Below, one piece after another: positions 39,201 through 50,819 of a stretch of DNA of 64,000 nucleotides (the stretch's first letter is position 1; each line of letters begins with the position of its first letter). This DNA comes from Pseudomonas sp. ATCC 13867. GTDB taxonomy: Bacteria; Pseudomonadota; Gammaproteobacteria; Pseudomonadales; Pseudomonadaceae. The DNA lies in contig NC_020829.1 in NCBI RefSeq assembly GCF_000349845.1, positions 62,001-126,000 of the forward strand. Direction: 5' to 3'. The notes under the pieces are model-generated. The model did no database searches, was not told the origin of the DNA, and saw only the letters and a program-made list of their open reading frames with translations. The translations under genes and the position numbers were made by a program.

Positions 39201-40832
39201 TCACGGGGCGGTCCTTCTGGCCAGTTCGAGATCGCGCAGTTGGCGCCGCAACAGCTTGCCGACGCTGGTCTTGGGCAACTCGTCGAGCACCTCGACGAAG
39301 CTCGGCACCTTGTAGCCGGTGAGGTGTTCGCGGCAGTGGGCGATGATCGCCGCCGGTTCCAGCGCGACGTCCCTGAGGCTGACGAACAGCTTCACCGCCT
39401 CGCCCTTGCGCGCGTCCGGCACGCCGATGGCCACGCACTCGCGCACGCCGGGGTGGCGCATCACCGCGTCCTCCACTTCGTTGGGGAACACGTTGAAGCC
39501 CGAGACCAGGATCATGTCCTTCTTGCGGTCGACGATCCTCAGCATGCCGTCGGCGTCCAGCTCGGCGATGTCGCCGGTCTTCAGCCAGCCGTCTTCGGTC
39601 AGTACCTGGGCGCTCTCCTCCGGGCGCCGCCAGTAGCCCTGCATCACCTGCGGGCCGCGCAACCACAGCTCGCCCGGCTGGTCGGGGCCGGTGTCGTTGC
39701 CCTCCTCGTCCACGGTGCGCAGTTCGGTATCCACCAGCGCCTGGCCGACGTAGCCCTCGCGGTACGGACTCTGCAGCGTGCCGGTGGAGACCACCGGCGA
39801 GGCCTCGGTGAGACCGAAGCCTTCGCGCACCGGCGCGCCGGTCAGTTCCTCCCAGCGCCGGCCCACTTCGCGGTTCAGCGGTGCGCCGCCGGAGGTCACC
39901 CACTTCAGGTGGCTGAAGTCGATGGCGGGGAAATCCGGGTGGTTCATCAGGCCGACGAACAGGGTGTTGATCCCGCTCATCAGGGTGAAGGGATAGCGGC
40001 GCATCGCGCCGATGATCTCGTCGAGGTTGCGGCCGTCGCGGATGAACACGGTGTGCAGGCCCATGCCCACCGAGGACAGGCAGTTCGTGGCGAAGGCCAT
40101 GATGTGGTAGAGCGGCAGCGGCGCGATGCGCACGTCGGTGGCCGGCTCCAGCAGGCCGGGGCGCAGGAACAGTTCCAGGGTCTGGATGACGTTGGCGAGC
40201 AGGCAGCGGTGGCTGAGCATCGCGCCCTTGGAGACGCCCGTGGTGCCGCCGGTGTACTGCAGCAGTGCGAGGCGATCCAGGCCCGGTTCGGCGCATACCG
40301 GCGGCGCTTCGGCGCCCAGGCGCAGGGCCTGCTGGAAGCGCGTGCAATCGGCCTCGTCGCTGTCGAACTGCGGACGTTCGATGTCGTCCACCGAGGTCAG
40401 CAGGATCTGCCGCACCGCGCTGTGCGCCTGCACCCCGCGCAGCAGCGGCAGCAGGCGGTCGAGCAGGAGCACGGCGCTGGCGCCGGAGTCGGCCAGCTGG
40501 TGGTGCAGTTCGCTGGCGGTGTACTGCGGGTTGGTGTTCACCAGCACCACGCCGGCCTTCAGCGCGCCGAAGGTGGCGATGGGGTATTGCAGCGAGTTGG
40601 GCAGCATCAGCGCCAGGCGGTCGCCGGGTTGCAGGTCGGCGTGGTGGCGCAGGTAGCGGGCGAAGGCATCGGCCTGGCGCTCCAGCTCGGCGAAGCTCAG
40701 GTGGCTGTCGCCGCAGGAGAACGCGAGGCGCTCGGGGAATTCGCGACAGGCGTCGCGCAGCAGGTCGTGGAGGTTCTGGTAGTCGTGACGGGTGATCTCG
40801 CGGGCCACGTGACCGGTCGGTTGAGCGGGCAT
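39201..40832 (-). CDS. Acyl-CoA synthetase (AMP-forming, long-chain type)
   Basis: Acyl-CoA ligase of 543 aa. P-loop-like motif YTGGTTGVSKGAM (about 193), GFGLTEASP (A5), WLKTGDIAELDADGMLRIVDRKKDMI (A7-A8 hinge) and C-terminal Lys in KTSVGKLLRRQLRD. It would activate a carboxylic acid for the beta-oxidation enzymes encoded on both sides. GGAGAAG ribosome site upstream. The promoter holds a 17-bp sequence shared with the operon starting at 46739. Confidence 0.92.
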   Translation of the reverse strand: MPAQPTGHVAREITRHDYQNLHDLLRDACREFPERLAFSCGDSHLSFAELERQADAFARYLRHHADLQPGDRLALMLPNSLQYPIATFGALKAGVVLVNTNPQYTASELHHQLADSGASAVLLLDRLLPLLRGVQAHSAVRQILLTSVDDIERPQFDSDEADCTRFQQALRLGAEAPPVCAEPGLDRLALLQYTGGTTGVSKGAMLSHRCLLANVIQTLELFLRPGLLEPATDVRIAPLPLYHIMAFATNCLSSVGMGLHTVFIRDGRNLDEIIGAMRRYPFTLMSGINTLFVGLMNHPDFPAIDFSHLKWVTSGGAPLNREVGRRWEELTGAPVREGFGLTEASPVVSTGTLQSPYREGYVGQALVDTELRTVDEEGNDTGPDQPGELWLRGPQVMQGYWRRPEESAQVLTEDGWLKTGDIAELDADGMLRIVDRKKDMILVSGFNVFPNEVEDAVMRHPGVRECVAIGVPDARKGEAVKLFVSLRDVALEPAAIIAHCREHLTGYKVPSFVEVLDELPKTSVGKLLRRQLRDLELARRTAP

Positions 40833-40871
40833 CGACTTCTCCGTACTTTTTCTCTGAGCCTTGAATTATTG

Positions 40872-40888
40872 TTCTGCACAGCGAAACA
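40872..40888. promoter_or_regulatory. Shared 17-bp operator candidate, copy 1
   Basis: TTCTGCACAGCGAAACA at 40872-40888, 40 bp before the acyl-CoA ligase start and 141 bp before the IclR gene. The identical sequence, inverted, occurs at 46775-46791 before the second acyl-CoA operon. It is an imperfect palindrome (TTC...GAA), a form common for IclR-family operators. Confidence 0.72.
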
Positions 40889-41029
40889 GCGTGTCGAAAT
40901 CGATGGTATGCGATAGGCTATTTTCCTGCAACGGGCACGCTCGGACCGCTGCGGGGCGGCGGGCCGATCTGCTATCGTTCGCCCGCGCCGCCCGCGGCGC
41001 CTGTCCACCAGATTCCCTGCCGAGGCCTC

Positions 41030-41815
41030 ATGAGCGACGACGTCGAAGACAGCAGCACCCCCAAGGACCGCAAGTTCGTCGAGGCTCTCGCCCGCGGGCT
41101 GGACGTGCTGCGGGCCTTCACCCACGGCTCGGTGGTGCTCGGCAACCAGGACATCGCGCGGATCACCGGGCTGCCCAAGCCGACCGTGTCGCGCATGACC
41201 TACACCCTGACCCGGCTCGGTTACCTCTGCTACTCGCAGCAGCACGAGAAGTACCAGCTGGATTCCGGCGTGCTGGCGCTGGGCTACGCCTACGTTTCCA
41301 ACCTGCGCGTGCGCCAACTGGCCAAGCCGTACATGGATGCCTTCGCCCGCCGCACCAACACCACGGTCGGCCTGACCTGCCGCGACTGGCTGTCGATGAT
41401 CTACGTGGAGAACTGCCTTCCGCCCGACGCCACGTCCCTGCGCATGGGCGCCGGCGTGCGCCTGCCGCTGGCGACTACCGCCGCCGGCCGCGCCTACCTT
41501 GCCGCGACCCCGGAGCAGGAGCGCGAGCACCTGCTGTCGGCGCTGGAGGCGCGCCATGAGGGCGACTGGCAGGAGATGCGCGAATCGCTGGAGGCGTCCT
41601 TCGAGGAGTACCGCCAGCATGGGTTCTGCCTGTCCCTCGGCGACTGGGACCGCAACGTGCGCGCCGCCGGCGTGCCGCTGCGCCTGGCCGACGGCGGGCT
41701 GATGGCGCTGACCTGCGGGGCGCCGTCGTTCCAGCTCAGTGAAGAGACCTTGCGCGGGTCGCTGGCCCACGAGCTGGAAATCCTGGCGCGGGATATCGAG
41801 AGCCTCGGGGCCTGA
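41030..41815 (+). CDS. IclR-family transcriptional regulator
   Basis: Regulator of 261 aa with an N-terminal winged helix (FVEALARGLDVLRAFTHGSVVLGNQDIARITGLPKPTVSRMTYTL) and a C-terminal IclR effector domain ending LAHELEILARDIESL. It resembles the PcaR/PcaU branch. It is divergent from the ligase gene, and both flanking acyl-CoA operons carry the same 17-bp promoter element, so it is the natural candidate to control both. Confidence 0.92.
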   Translation: MSDDVEDSSTPKDRKFVEALARGLDVLRAFTHGSVVLGNQDIARITGLPKPTVSRMTYTLTRLGYLCYSQQHEKYQLDSGVLALGYAYVSNLRVRQLAKPYMDAFARRTNTTVGLTCRDWLSMIYVENCLPPDATSLRMGAGVRLPLATTAAGRAYLAATPEQEREHLLSALEARHEGDWQEMRESLEASFEEYRQHGFCLSLGDWDRNVRAAGVPLRLADGGLMALTCGAPSFQLSEETLRGSLAHELEILARDIESLGA

Positions 41816-41831
41816 TCGTCCTCGAGCTTTT

Positions 41832-41854
41832 GTAGGAGCGGACTCCGTCCGCGA
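41832..41854. repeat. Single REP-like unit of a different subfamily
   Basis: GTAGGAGCGGACTCCGTCCGC, then GA: same GTAGGAGCG start as the main REP, but a different hairpin (GCGGAC/GTCCGC). Only one copy in the window. Confidence 0.75.
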
Positions 41855-41929
41855 TGTGTCAGCCTCAAGCCTTGTTTCCCGCGTCGCTTCGGCGTGCGCG
41901 CGGGCTTCTTGTTTCGCCCCCTCGGGCGA

Positions 41930-42114
41930 CCTTCTTTGGCAAACGCCCCAAAGAAGGCAAAGGTCTTGCCCCAATCATCCGGTTTTTCGCTTAGGCGAAA
42001 AATTCCCTCGTTGAACCGAAGTTTCAGGGGCACGCGTCGAAGGGCCATCCCTGGCCCATCGCCGCTCTCGCGACATCCATGTCGCTCAACCCCTGAAACT
42101 CCGCTTCAACGAGG
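41930..42114. repeat. Multi-hairpin intergenic element
   Basis: A 185-bp non-coding block with five inverted repeats. A: 41930-41939/41948-41957 (10 bp perfect). B: 41983-41990/41995-42002 (8 bp perfect, TTTTTCGC/GCGAAAAA). C: 42006-42030/42090-42114 (25 bp, 23 matching). Inside C are D: 42042-42047/42052-42057 (6 bp, GGGCCA/TGGCCC) and E: 42070-42076/42079-42085 (7 bp, GCGACAT/ATGTCGC). C enclosing D and E folds like a three-way junction. It occupies most of the 489-bp gap between the IclR and acyl-CoA dehydrogenase genes. Similar blocks are remembered from other Pseudomonas genomes, so it is likely a dispersed repeat. Confidence 0.8.
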
Positions 42115-42209
42115 CCTCCTGAACGGGGCATTCGGCGCGTGCGGATATTTCTCTGGAAGCCTTTTGGGAGTCAGAGCCAAAGCCGGGGTTGGAGCGATAG
42201 GGCTGTTCG

Positions 42210-42285
42210 TAGGAGCGAGCTTGCTCGCGAACCGCCCAGCGCCGGAGTCACCGGAACATCCGTTCGCGAGCAAGCTCGATCCTGC
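42210..42285. repeat. REP pair (REPIN 11)
   Basis: GTAGGAGCG-type unit at 42210-42233 and a diverged inverse unit at 42262-42285 (two changes near its end), just before the stop of the acyl-CoA dehydrogenase gene. Confidence 0.9.
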
Positions 42286-42304
42286 AAAGAGACGGCGGTG
42301 CGCC

Positions 42305-43435
42305 TCAGACGACTTCCATCAACCCCGCATAAACCTTCAGGTGATGATCGTCGTCACCCAGCTGGTGGCTGAGCATCACCAGGCGCTTGGCGTGGTGCGC
42401 CAGCACGTATTCCCAGGTCATGCCGATGCCGCCATGCAGCTGGATCGCCTGCTCGGCGACGTAGCGCGCGGCGCGGGTGACGATGAACTTGGCCGCCGCC
42501 AGGGTGCGGCTGCGCTCGGCGCTGTCGGGCCGGTCGGCGACGCAGGCAGCAAGGATCGCCATGCTGGTGGCCTGTTCCAGCTCGCTGCGCATGTCCACCA
42601 TGCGGTGCTGCAGCACCTGGAACTTGCCGATCGGGATGCCGAACTGCTTGCGCGTCTTCAGGTAGTCGAGGGTCAGCGCGCAGGCTTCCTGCAGGCTGCC
42701 GAGGGCTTCGGCGCACTGTGCGGCGATGGCGCGACCCTGTTGATAACGCAGCGCCGGCAGCGTCTCGCCCGGCGTGCCAATGGCCTCACCGATGGCTCCG
42801 TCGAGGAACAGCTCGCAGGCGCGCTGGCCGTCCACCGTCGGGTAGTCGCGGCGGTTCACGCCGGCCTGCTGCGGATCGATGAGGAACAGGCCGATCCCCG
42901 CCTCGTCCCGCGCGTTGCCGGACACCCGCGCCGAGACCAGGATCGCCGTGGCGCTCTGCCCGCCGATCACCACTGCCTTGCGCCCGCTCAGCTTCCAGCC
43001 GTCGCCGGCCGGCTCCGCGTGGGTCTGCACGTCGTGCAACTGGTAATGGCTCTGCGGTTCTTCCAGTGCGACCGCCAGTTGCGCTTCGCCGCTGGCGATG
43101 CGCGGCAGCCAGTGCTCCTTCTGCGTCTCGCTGCCCAGCTGGGCGATCAGTCCGCCGCCGTGCACCACCGATTGCAGGTAGGGTTCCAGGCACAGGCCGC
43201 GACCCAGCTCGGTGAGCACCAGCAGGCTTTCCACGCCGCCGCCGAAGCCGCCGTAGGCTTCGGGCAGCGACACCGCCGTCAGCCCCAGCTCGCCCAGCTG
43301 GCGCCAGAAGTCGGCGCTGTAGCCAAGCTCGCTCCTGCCGAAGCCCTCGCGCTGGTCGAACGGGTATGCGTCGCGAACCAGGCGGGCCGCGGTGTCCTGC
43401 AGCATCTGCTGCTCTTCGCTCAGTTTGAAGTCCAT
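42305..43435 (-). CDS. Acyl-CoA dehydrogenase, small-subunit type (PimD-like)
   Basis: FAD enzyme of 376 aa with the acyl-CoA dehydrogenase N-terminal, middle and C-terminal domains (MDFKLSEEQQMLQDTAARLV, TRKQFGIPIGKFQVLQHRMVDM, QAIQLHGGIGMTWEYVLAHH). It follows a second dehydrogenase gene by 10 bp. Such adjacent pairs form alpha2beta2 heteromers in pimeloyl-CoA degradation (PimC/PimD) and in steroid catabolism. The substrate, possibly a dicarboxylyl- or branched acyl-CoA, is inferred. Confidence 0.85.
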   Translation of the reverse strand: MDFKLSEEQQMLQDTAARLVRDAYPFDQREGFGRSELGYSADFWRQLGELGLTAVSLPEAYGGFGGGVESLLVLTELGRGLCLEPYLQSVVHGGGLIAQLGSETQKEHWLPRIASGEAQLAVALEEPQSHYQLHDVQTHAEPAGDGWKLSGRKAVVIGGQSATAILVSARVSGNARDEAGIGLFLIDPQQAGVNRRDYPTVDGQRACELFLDGAIGEAIGTPGETLPALRYQQGRAIAAQCAEALGSLQEACALTLDYLKTRKQFGIPIGKFQVLQHRMVDMRSELEQATSMAILAACVADRPDSAERSRTLAAAKFIVTRAARYVAEQAIQLHGGIGMTWEYVLAHHAKRLVMLSHQLGDDDHHLKVYAGLMEVV

Positions 43436-43445
43436 GATCGGGGCC

Positions 43446-44636
<1,191 letters not shown>

Positions 44637-44645
44637 GCTGGGTCC

Positions 44646-46739
<2,094 letters not shown>

Positions 46740-46774
46740 GTCGTGCTCCGTTTTGAATTGTTTTAACGGAATTA

Positions 46775-46791
46775 TGTTTCGCTGTGCAGAA
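46775..46791. promoter_or_regulatory. Shared 17-bp operator candidate, copy 2
   Basis: TGTTTCGCTGTGCAGAA, the exact reverse complement of 40872-40888. It lies 36 bp upstream of the multifunctional enzyme start, so both leftward operons carry the site at nearly the same distance (36 and 40 bp). Confidence 0.72.
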
Positions 46792-46839
46792 TACGACGGA
46801 CATTTTTTCTTGTCGAGTAGGGCTGGCTCTGTGCTTTTT

Positions 46840-46926
46840 GTAGGAGCGAGAGGGACGCCCAGTCCTTGCTCGCGAACCGTTCCTGATACCCGGAGGTAGG
46901 CCTTTCGCGAGCAAGCTCGCTCCTAC
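46840..46926. repeat. REP pair (REPIN 12), one unit with enlarged hairpin
   Basis: First unit 46840-46877 (38 bp) contains the inserted hairpin GGGACGCCCAGTCC; second unit 46903-46926 is standard except that its first base is T. Matches the variant at 6548-6585. Confidence 0.9.
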
Positions 46927-47041
46927 AGGCGATGCATCGGCGTAGGGACTGGTGAGAGCGCTACATTCGCCCGATGAATACGATTCAGGCTGCGCGCCAG
47001 GCACGGCATAGTTGAACCTGGCATTCAAGGAAGGTCGCGTC

Positions 47042-47992
47042 ATGCACGAGTTCGAACACCAGTTGCTGGCGGTCAACGGCATCCAGCTCAGCCTGTACAG
47101 CTGCGGGCCGGCGGACGGCAAGCCCGTCTGGCTGCTGCACGGCTTCCCCGAGTGCTGGCATTCCTGGCGGCACCAGATGCGCGCCCTCGCCGCCTCCGGT
47201 TACCGCGTGTTCGTCCCGGAGATGCGCGGCTATGGCCAGACCAGCGCGCCGGAGTCGGTGGACGCCTACGACGTGCTGACGCTCTGTGCGGATATCCAGG
47301 GCGCGATGGACGCCCTCGGCCACCAACGCGTGGCAATGGTCGGGCATGACTGGGGCGCGCCGGTGGCCTGGCATCTGGCGCTGCTGGAGCCACGGCGCGT
47401 GGAGGTGCTGGCGACCCTGTCGGTGCCCTTCGCCGGCCGCGCCAAGCGCCCCGCCGTGGAGATCATGCGCGAGGTGTTCGCCGGCAAATTCTTCTACATC
47501 CTCTACTTCCAGCAGCCCGGCCGCGCCGAAGCCGAGCTGGATGCGGACATCGCCACCAGCCTGCGCCACTTCCTCGGCGACAACGTGCGCCTGGCGCCGG
47601 ATCAGTCGCCCGAGGGCCGCCTGTTCGACGGTCTGCCTCCCCCGCCGGAGCATCCCGTCTGGTGCAGCGCCGACGACTTCCAGTGGTATGTGCGGACCTT
47701 TGCCGGGCGCGGCTTCCACGGCGCGCTGAACTGGTACCGCAACTTCGAGCGCACCTGGCGGCGCACCGAGCCGCTGGCCGGGCGCAAGGTCGAACAACCC
47801 ACGCTGTTCCTGATCGGTGACCGCGACCCGGTGGGGCGCTTCGAGGCGTACACCGTGCAGCGCATGCCCGAGCACGTGCCGAAGCTCGAACAGCATGTGC
47901 TGGAGAACTGCGGCCACTGGATCCAGAACCAGCAGCCGGAGCGGGTCAACGCGCTATTGGGCGATTTCCTCGCCAGGCATTACCCGGTCTGA
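47042..47992 (+). CDS. Alpha/beta hydrolase, epoxide hydrolase-like
   Basis: Cytoplasmic hydrolase of 316 aa. Oxyanion motif WLLHGFPECWHSWRHQM, nucleophile motif VGHDWGAPVAWHL with Asp (H-D-W, epoxide-hydrolase type rather than Ser), cap domain with tyrosines around YQ/WYRNFERTWRR, then catalytic Asp in LIGDRDPV and His in LENCGHWIQNQQP. Start ATG 47042 has AAGGAAGG upstream; an in-frame ATG at 47012 is rejected. Substrate unknown. Confidence 0.9.
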   Translation: MHEFEHQLLAVNGIQLSLYSCGPADGKPVWLLHGFPECWHSWRHQMRALAASGYRVFVPEMRGYGQTSAPESVDAYDVLTLCADIQGAMDALGHQRVAMVGHDWGAPVAWHLALLEPRRVEVLATLSVPFAGRAKRPAVEIMREVFAGKFFYILYFQQPGRAEAELDADIATSLRHFLGDNVRLAPDQSPEGRLFDGLPPPPEHPVWCSADDFQWYVRTFAGRGFHGALNWYRNFERTWRRTEPLAGRKVEQPTLFLIGDRDPVGRFEAYTVQRMPEHVPKLEQHVLENCGHWIQNQQPERVNALLGDFLARHYPV

Positions 47993-47993
47993 G

Positions 47994-48449
47994 TCAGGCG
48001 TTGCGGCGCATGCCGATGTGCGGGATGTCGTCTTCCAGGTAGACGTCGGTCACCGGCGTGAAGCCATAGCGGCCGTAGTAGCCCTGCAGGTGCGCCTGGG
48101 CCGAGAGATACACCGGCAGCCCCGGCCAGCGTTGGGCGATGGCCTGCAGTGCCTGTTCCATCAACTGGTGGCCGAGGCCGGTGCCGCGGCCCTGCGGGGC
48201 GATCACCACGCGGCCGATCACCACGTCGCCCTCGTGGCGCTGCGGGTCCAGCAGGCGCAGGTAGCCGAGCAACTGACCGTCCTCTTCCACCATCAGGTGG
48301 CAGGTGTCGCCGACCAGGTCCTGGCCGTCGACTTCCTGGTAGGGGCATCGCTGCTCCACCACGAAGACTTCGGTGCGCAGGCGCAGGATGGCGTACAGCT
48401 CGTCCTTGCTCAGGTCGCGGTGGTGCTTGCAGGTCCAGTTCAGGGCCAT
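47994..48449 (-). CDS. elaA: GNAT acetyltransferase, ElaA-like
   Basis: Acetyltransferase of 151 aa of the ElaA group: LYAILRLRTEVFVVEQRCPYQEVDGQDL, the acetyl-CoA loop IGRVVIAPQGRGTGLGHQLMEQAL and YYGRYGFTPVTDVYLEDDIPHIGM. No target is known. Convergent with the epoxide-hydrolase-like gene (1 bp between stops). Confidence 0.88.
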   Translation of the reverse strand: MALNWTCKHHRDLSKDELYAILRLRTEVFVVEQRCPYQEVDGQDLVGDTCHLMVEEDGQLLGYLRLLDPQRHEGDVVIGRVVIAPQGRGTGLGHQLMEQALQAIAQRWPGLPVYLSAQAHLQGYYGRYGFTPVTDVYLEDDIPHIGMRRNA

Positions 48450-48492
48450 GTTGGAGTCGCTCCAGTCATCGAGGCGGTCATGGTAGCGCGCC

Positions 48493-49419
48493 TCACACCG
48501 GCGCGTGGAAGCGCAGCGGGGCCGAGCCCCCCAGGTGACGGCGCAGCGCCTCGATGGCCACCTTCACCTTGGCCGGTTGCGCATCGCGGCGCGGGGTGAC
48601 GGCGTAGATGCCGAAGGGCGGCAGCCTCCACGCCGGCAGCAGCCGTACCAGCCTGCCCTCCTCCAGCGCCTCGCGGACTTCCGGCTCGGGCTGCGCGGAA
48701 ACGCCGAGGCCGTCAAGGGTGAACTGGCGCAGGGCGATCATGCTGTTGGCGGCGACGCGCGGCTCCAGGCGGAGCTTGCAGACTTCCCCACCCGACCCAC
48801 CCGGGCCGCTGAAGGTCAGGTAGCCCTGGTGCGCCACGGTATTGAGCGCCAGCCAGTCCACGTCCTGCAGTTGCTGCGGATGTTCGATGGCCGGCAGGCG
48901 CCGCAGGTAGGCAGGCGCTGCGCAGATGATGTTGTTCCATTCGGCCAGGTGGCGCGCGACCAGGCTGGAATCGGACAGGCTGCCGACGCGGATGGCCAGA
49001 TCGATGCGCTGCTCGATCAGGTCGATCTGCTCGTCGTGGAAGAACAGTTGCAGGCGCAGTTGCCGGTGGTTCTCCAGCAGCGGGCGCAGGGCCTCGCTGA
49101 TCAACTGGCCGGAGAAGCCCACCGGCGCGGCCAGGCGCAACTCGCCCACCGGCGCCTCGCGCCATTCGCCCAGGCGCTGCTCGGCCTCCTCGGCGATCGC
49201 CAGCATCTGCGCGCAACTGCGGTAGAAGGCTTCACCCGCCTCGGTCAGGGTGAGCTTGCGGGTGGTGCGGTGCAGCAGGGTCACCTGGGCGTGGGCTTCG
49301 AGCTTGCGGATCTGCTGGCTGACCGCCGAGGGTGTCATGCCCAGGCTCTCGGCGGCGGCGGCCATCGAGCCGCGGGCCACCACGGTGGCGAAGACCGCCA
49401 TGCCCTTGAGGTTGTCCAT
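48493..49419 (-). CDS. LysR-family transcriptional regulator
   Basis: Regulator of 308 aa, N-terminal helix-turn-helix AVFATVVARGSMAAAAESLGMTPSAVSQQIRKLE, effector domain typical of the large CrgA-like subgroup (VGELRLAAPVGFSGQLI; DLAIRVGSLSDSSLVARHL). ATG 49419 is chosen because it begins with the family start MDNLKGMAVF; the frame extends to 49545 without support. Divergent from the DUF2218 gene, its likely target. Confidence 0.9.
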   Translation of the reverse strand: MDNLKGMAVFATVVARGSMAAAAESLGMTPSAVSQQIRKLEAHAQVTLLHRTTRKLTLTEAGEAFYRSCAQMLAIAEEAEQRLGEWREAPVGELRLAAPVGFSGQLISEALRPLLENHRQLRLQLFFHDEQIDLIEQRIDLAIRVGSLSDSSLVARHLAEWNNIICAAPAYLRRLPAIEHPQQLQDVDWLALNTVAHQGYLTFSGPGGSGGEVCKLRLEPRVAANSMIALRQFTLDGLGVSAQPEPEVREALEEGRLVRLLPAWRLPPFGIYAVTPRRDAQPAKVKVAIEALRRHLGGSAPLRFHAPV

Positions 49420-49516
49420 TGTGAAGCTCCGCTTAAGAGTGAAAGGCAAAATAGTGGGTTTTTCCCTGGATTTCCCCCCTCTAGCATGGCAACTCCCGAA
49501 AAAGGAGAAGAGAACG

Positions 49517-49804
49517 ATGCCGCTGAGCCGTGCCACTGTCGCCACCCCTGACGCCGCGCGTTACCTCAAGCGCCTGTGCAATCACTTCGCCCACAAGCTT
49601 CCGGTGGAGCTGACCGAGGATCGCGGCGTGCTGCGTTTCGATTTCGGCACCTGTCGCATGCAGGCCACGTCCGAAGCCTTACTGATGGACGCCGAAGCCG
49701 ACGATGCCGAGGCCCTGCAGCGCTTGCAGGGCGTGGTGGTCAGCCATCTCGACCGTTTCGCCTGGAAAGAAGGGCAGTTGCCGGTCGATTGGCAGGCTGC
49801 CTGA
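49517..49804 (+). CDS. DUF2218 protein
   Basis: Cytoplasmic protein of 95 aa matching DUF2218: ATPDAARYLKRLCNHFAHKLPVEL, then a beta-rich middle (GVLRFDFGTCRMQA) and VVVSHLDRFAWKEG. Family function unknown, some members appear near iron or siderophore genes. AAAGGAG ribosome site precedes ATG 49517. Confidence 0.88.
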   Translation: MPLSRATVATPDAARYLKRLCNHFAHKLPVELTEDRGVLRFDFGTCRMQATSEALLMDAEADDAEALQRLQGVVVSHLDRFAWKEGQLPVDWQAA

Positions 49805-49834
49805 CGCGCTTTTCGAAAAAAAACCGCAAAAACG

Positions 49835-49862
49835 AAAAAACCCGGCCTTGGCCGGGTTTTTT
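49835..49862 (+). terminator. Rho-independent terminator of DUF2218 gene
   Basis: Stem AAAAAACCCGGCC/GGCCGGGTTTTTT with a 2-nt loop, ending in a run of T residues. Confidence 0.92.
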
Positions 49863-49889
49863 ATTGCCTGGAGAAAGTCAGCCGTCGCT

Positions 49890-50037
49890 CAGTTCGAATG
49901 ACCAGTATTGAATATTTCGTTCGTATTTTGTTCTTTGTAAGATACATAAGACGAAAAATGACCAATTACTTGATTTATATCTATTTGTACGATTTGTGAT
50001 CAAACAGAAAAGTCAATACTTGGAAATATCTTGTAAC
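49890..50037. other. AT-rich intergenic patch beside toxin gene
   Basis: A 150-bp stretch far richer in A and T than the surrounding chromosome, with runs such as TTTGTACGATTTGTGATC. A short inverted repeat AGTATTGA/TCAATACT (49904-49911 and 50013-50020) is present. No gene is apparent. Composition suggests acquisition with the adjacent ParDE pair or a scar. Confidence 0.6.
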
Positions 50038-50050
50038 CGTGTGGCCACTT

Positions 50051-50332
50051 TTACCCCGAGTTATCCACACGGTCGATGCGCAAAATCTGTACAGAACGCG
50101 CCTTTACCCGATAGGCGGCCTGGTAGGGCCAGCGCTCGACCGGCCATTCCCTGACGCCCGGCACTTCGCTGGGTACGCCGCTACTGCTCTGGTCGAGGTT
50201 CGCCAGCGGACGAACCTGCTCGACGATGTCCTGGATGGCCCGCAGCGCCTTCTCCGGGCCGATCAGCACCACGTAGTGGTCGTAGATGGCGTCCAGGTCG
50301 GCCGCGGCCTTGTGCGTCCACACCAGGCTCAT
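50051..50332 (-). CDS. ParE/RelE-family toxin
   Basis: Toxin of 93 aa with the RelE/ParE fold pattern: LVWTHKAAADLDAIYDHYVVLIGPEKALRAI, PLANLDQSS, GVREWPVERWPYQAAYRV and a C-terminal strand VQILRIDRV. ParE types inhibit gyrase; RelE types cut mRNA; sequence by eye favours ParE. ATG 50332 overlaps the antitoxin stop (ATGA), the usual TA layout. An ATG 12 bp upstream is also in frame. Confidence 0.87.
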   Translation of the reverse strand: MSLVWTHKAAADLDAIYDHYVVLIGPEKALRAIQDIVEQVRPLANLDQSSSGVPSEVPGVREWPVERWPYQAAYRVKARSVQILRIDRVDNSG

Positions 50333-50556
50333 GCCAGCCCCCACTTGGATTCGATGACGACGTGCTCCAGCAGGTGGCCGGCATCGGCGTCCGCCACGCC
50401 TTCATCGATGGCCGCCACGTGCCAGCTCTGGCGCTCCAGGTACTGCGCCAGGGCCTGGCGCAGGTGGTAGGGCCTGTCCCGGTGGGTGGCGCGGGCCAGC
50501 TGGTCCAGGGCCTGGACGAGGGCGTCATCGGCGCGGAAGGAGATAACGGTGGTCAC
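50329..50556 (-). CDS. Ribbon-helix-helix antitoxin (CopG/ParD-like)
   Basis: Antitoxin of 75 aa beginning with a GTG codon: TTVISFRADDALVQALDQLARATHRDRPYHLRQALAQYLERQSW is a ribbon-helix-helix DNA-binding domain, and the acidic C-terminal tail (HLLEHVVIESKWGLA) should bind the toxin. The frame reaches upstream without a good ATG, so GTG 50556 is taken as start with a GGA-type site. Palindromic operator sequence lies just upstream. Confidence 0.85.
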   Translation of the reverse strand: MTTVISFRADDALVQALDQLARATHRDRPYHLRQALAQYLERQSWHVAAIDEGVADADAGHLLEHVVIESKWGLA

Positions 50557-50578
50557 TTTTCGTACAGTTCCGTTTACG

Positions 50579-50615
50579 CTGTATACAGTGTTTACAACGA
50601 TAACATACGTATACG
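50579..50615. promoter_or_regulatory. Operator candidate of the toxin-antitoxin operon
   Basis: CTGTATACAG (50579-50588) and CGTATACG (50608-50615) are perfect palindromes sharing the core GTATAC, spaced by about 28 bp centre to centre, directly upstream of the antitoxin start. Two ribbon-helix-helix dimers could bind there and repress the operon. Confidence 0.55.
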
Positions 50616-50819
50616 AATCAAGCAGTTGGCGAGAGAGAAATCTTTCTGGAAAGCCGTCGGAGGAGGGTGCGGAAGGCCCGCCCGGCGTGGGCTGCGGCGC
50701 TACTTTTGCGCTAGCGAAAGTTGGCTTCAGGCTTTGGGGATTTGCCGGGGGAGGCTGGCGGATCAGGCTTGCGGAGCGACGGCCTGAATCCCACACAACA
50801 ACAACAGGAGCCTCCCGCG

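Larger units (their letters stand above)
46740..47041. other. Intergenic region with operator and REP pair
   Basis: 302-bp gap between the divergent beta-oxidation operon and the epoxide-hydrolase-like gene. It contains the operator candidate (46775-46791) and a REP pair (46840-46926). The rest, 46927-47041, shows only the ribosome site of the next gene (AAGGAAGGT, 47028-47036). Confidence 0.8.
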
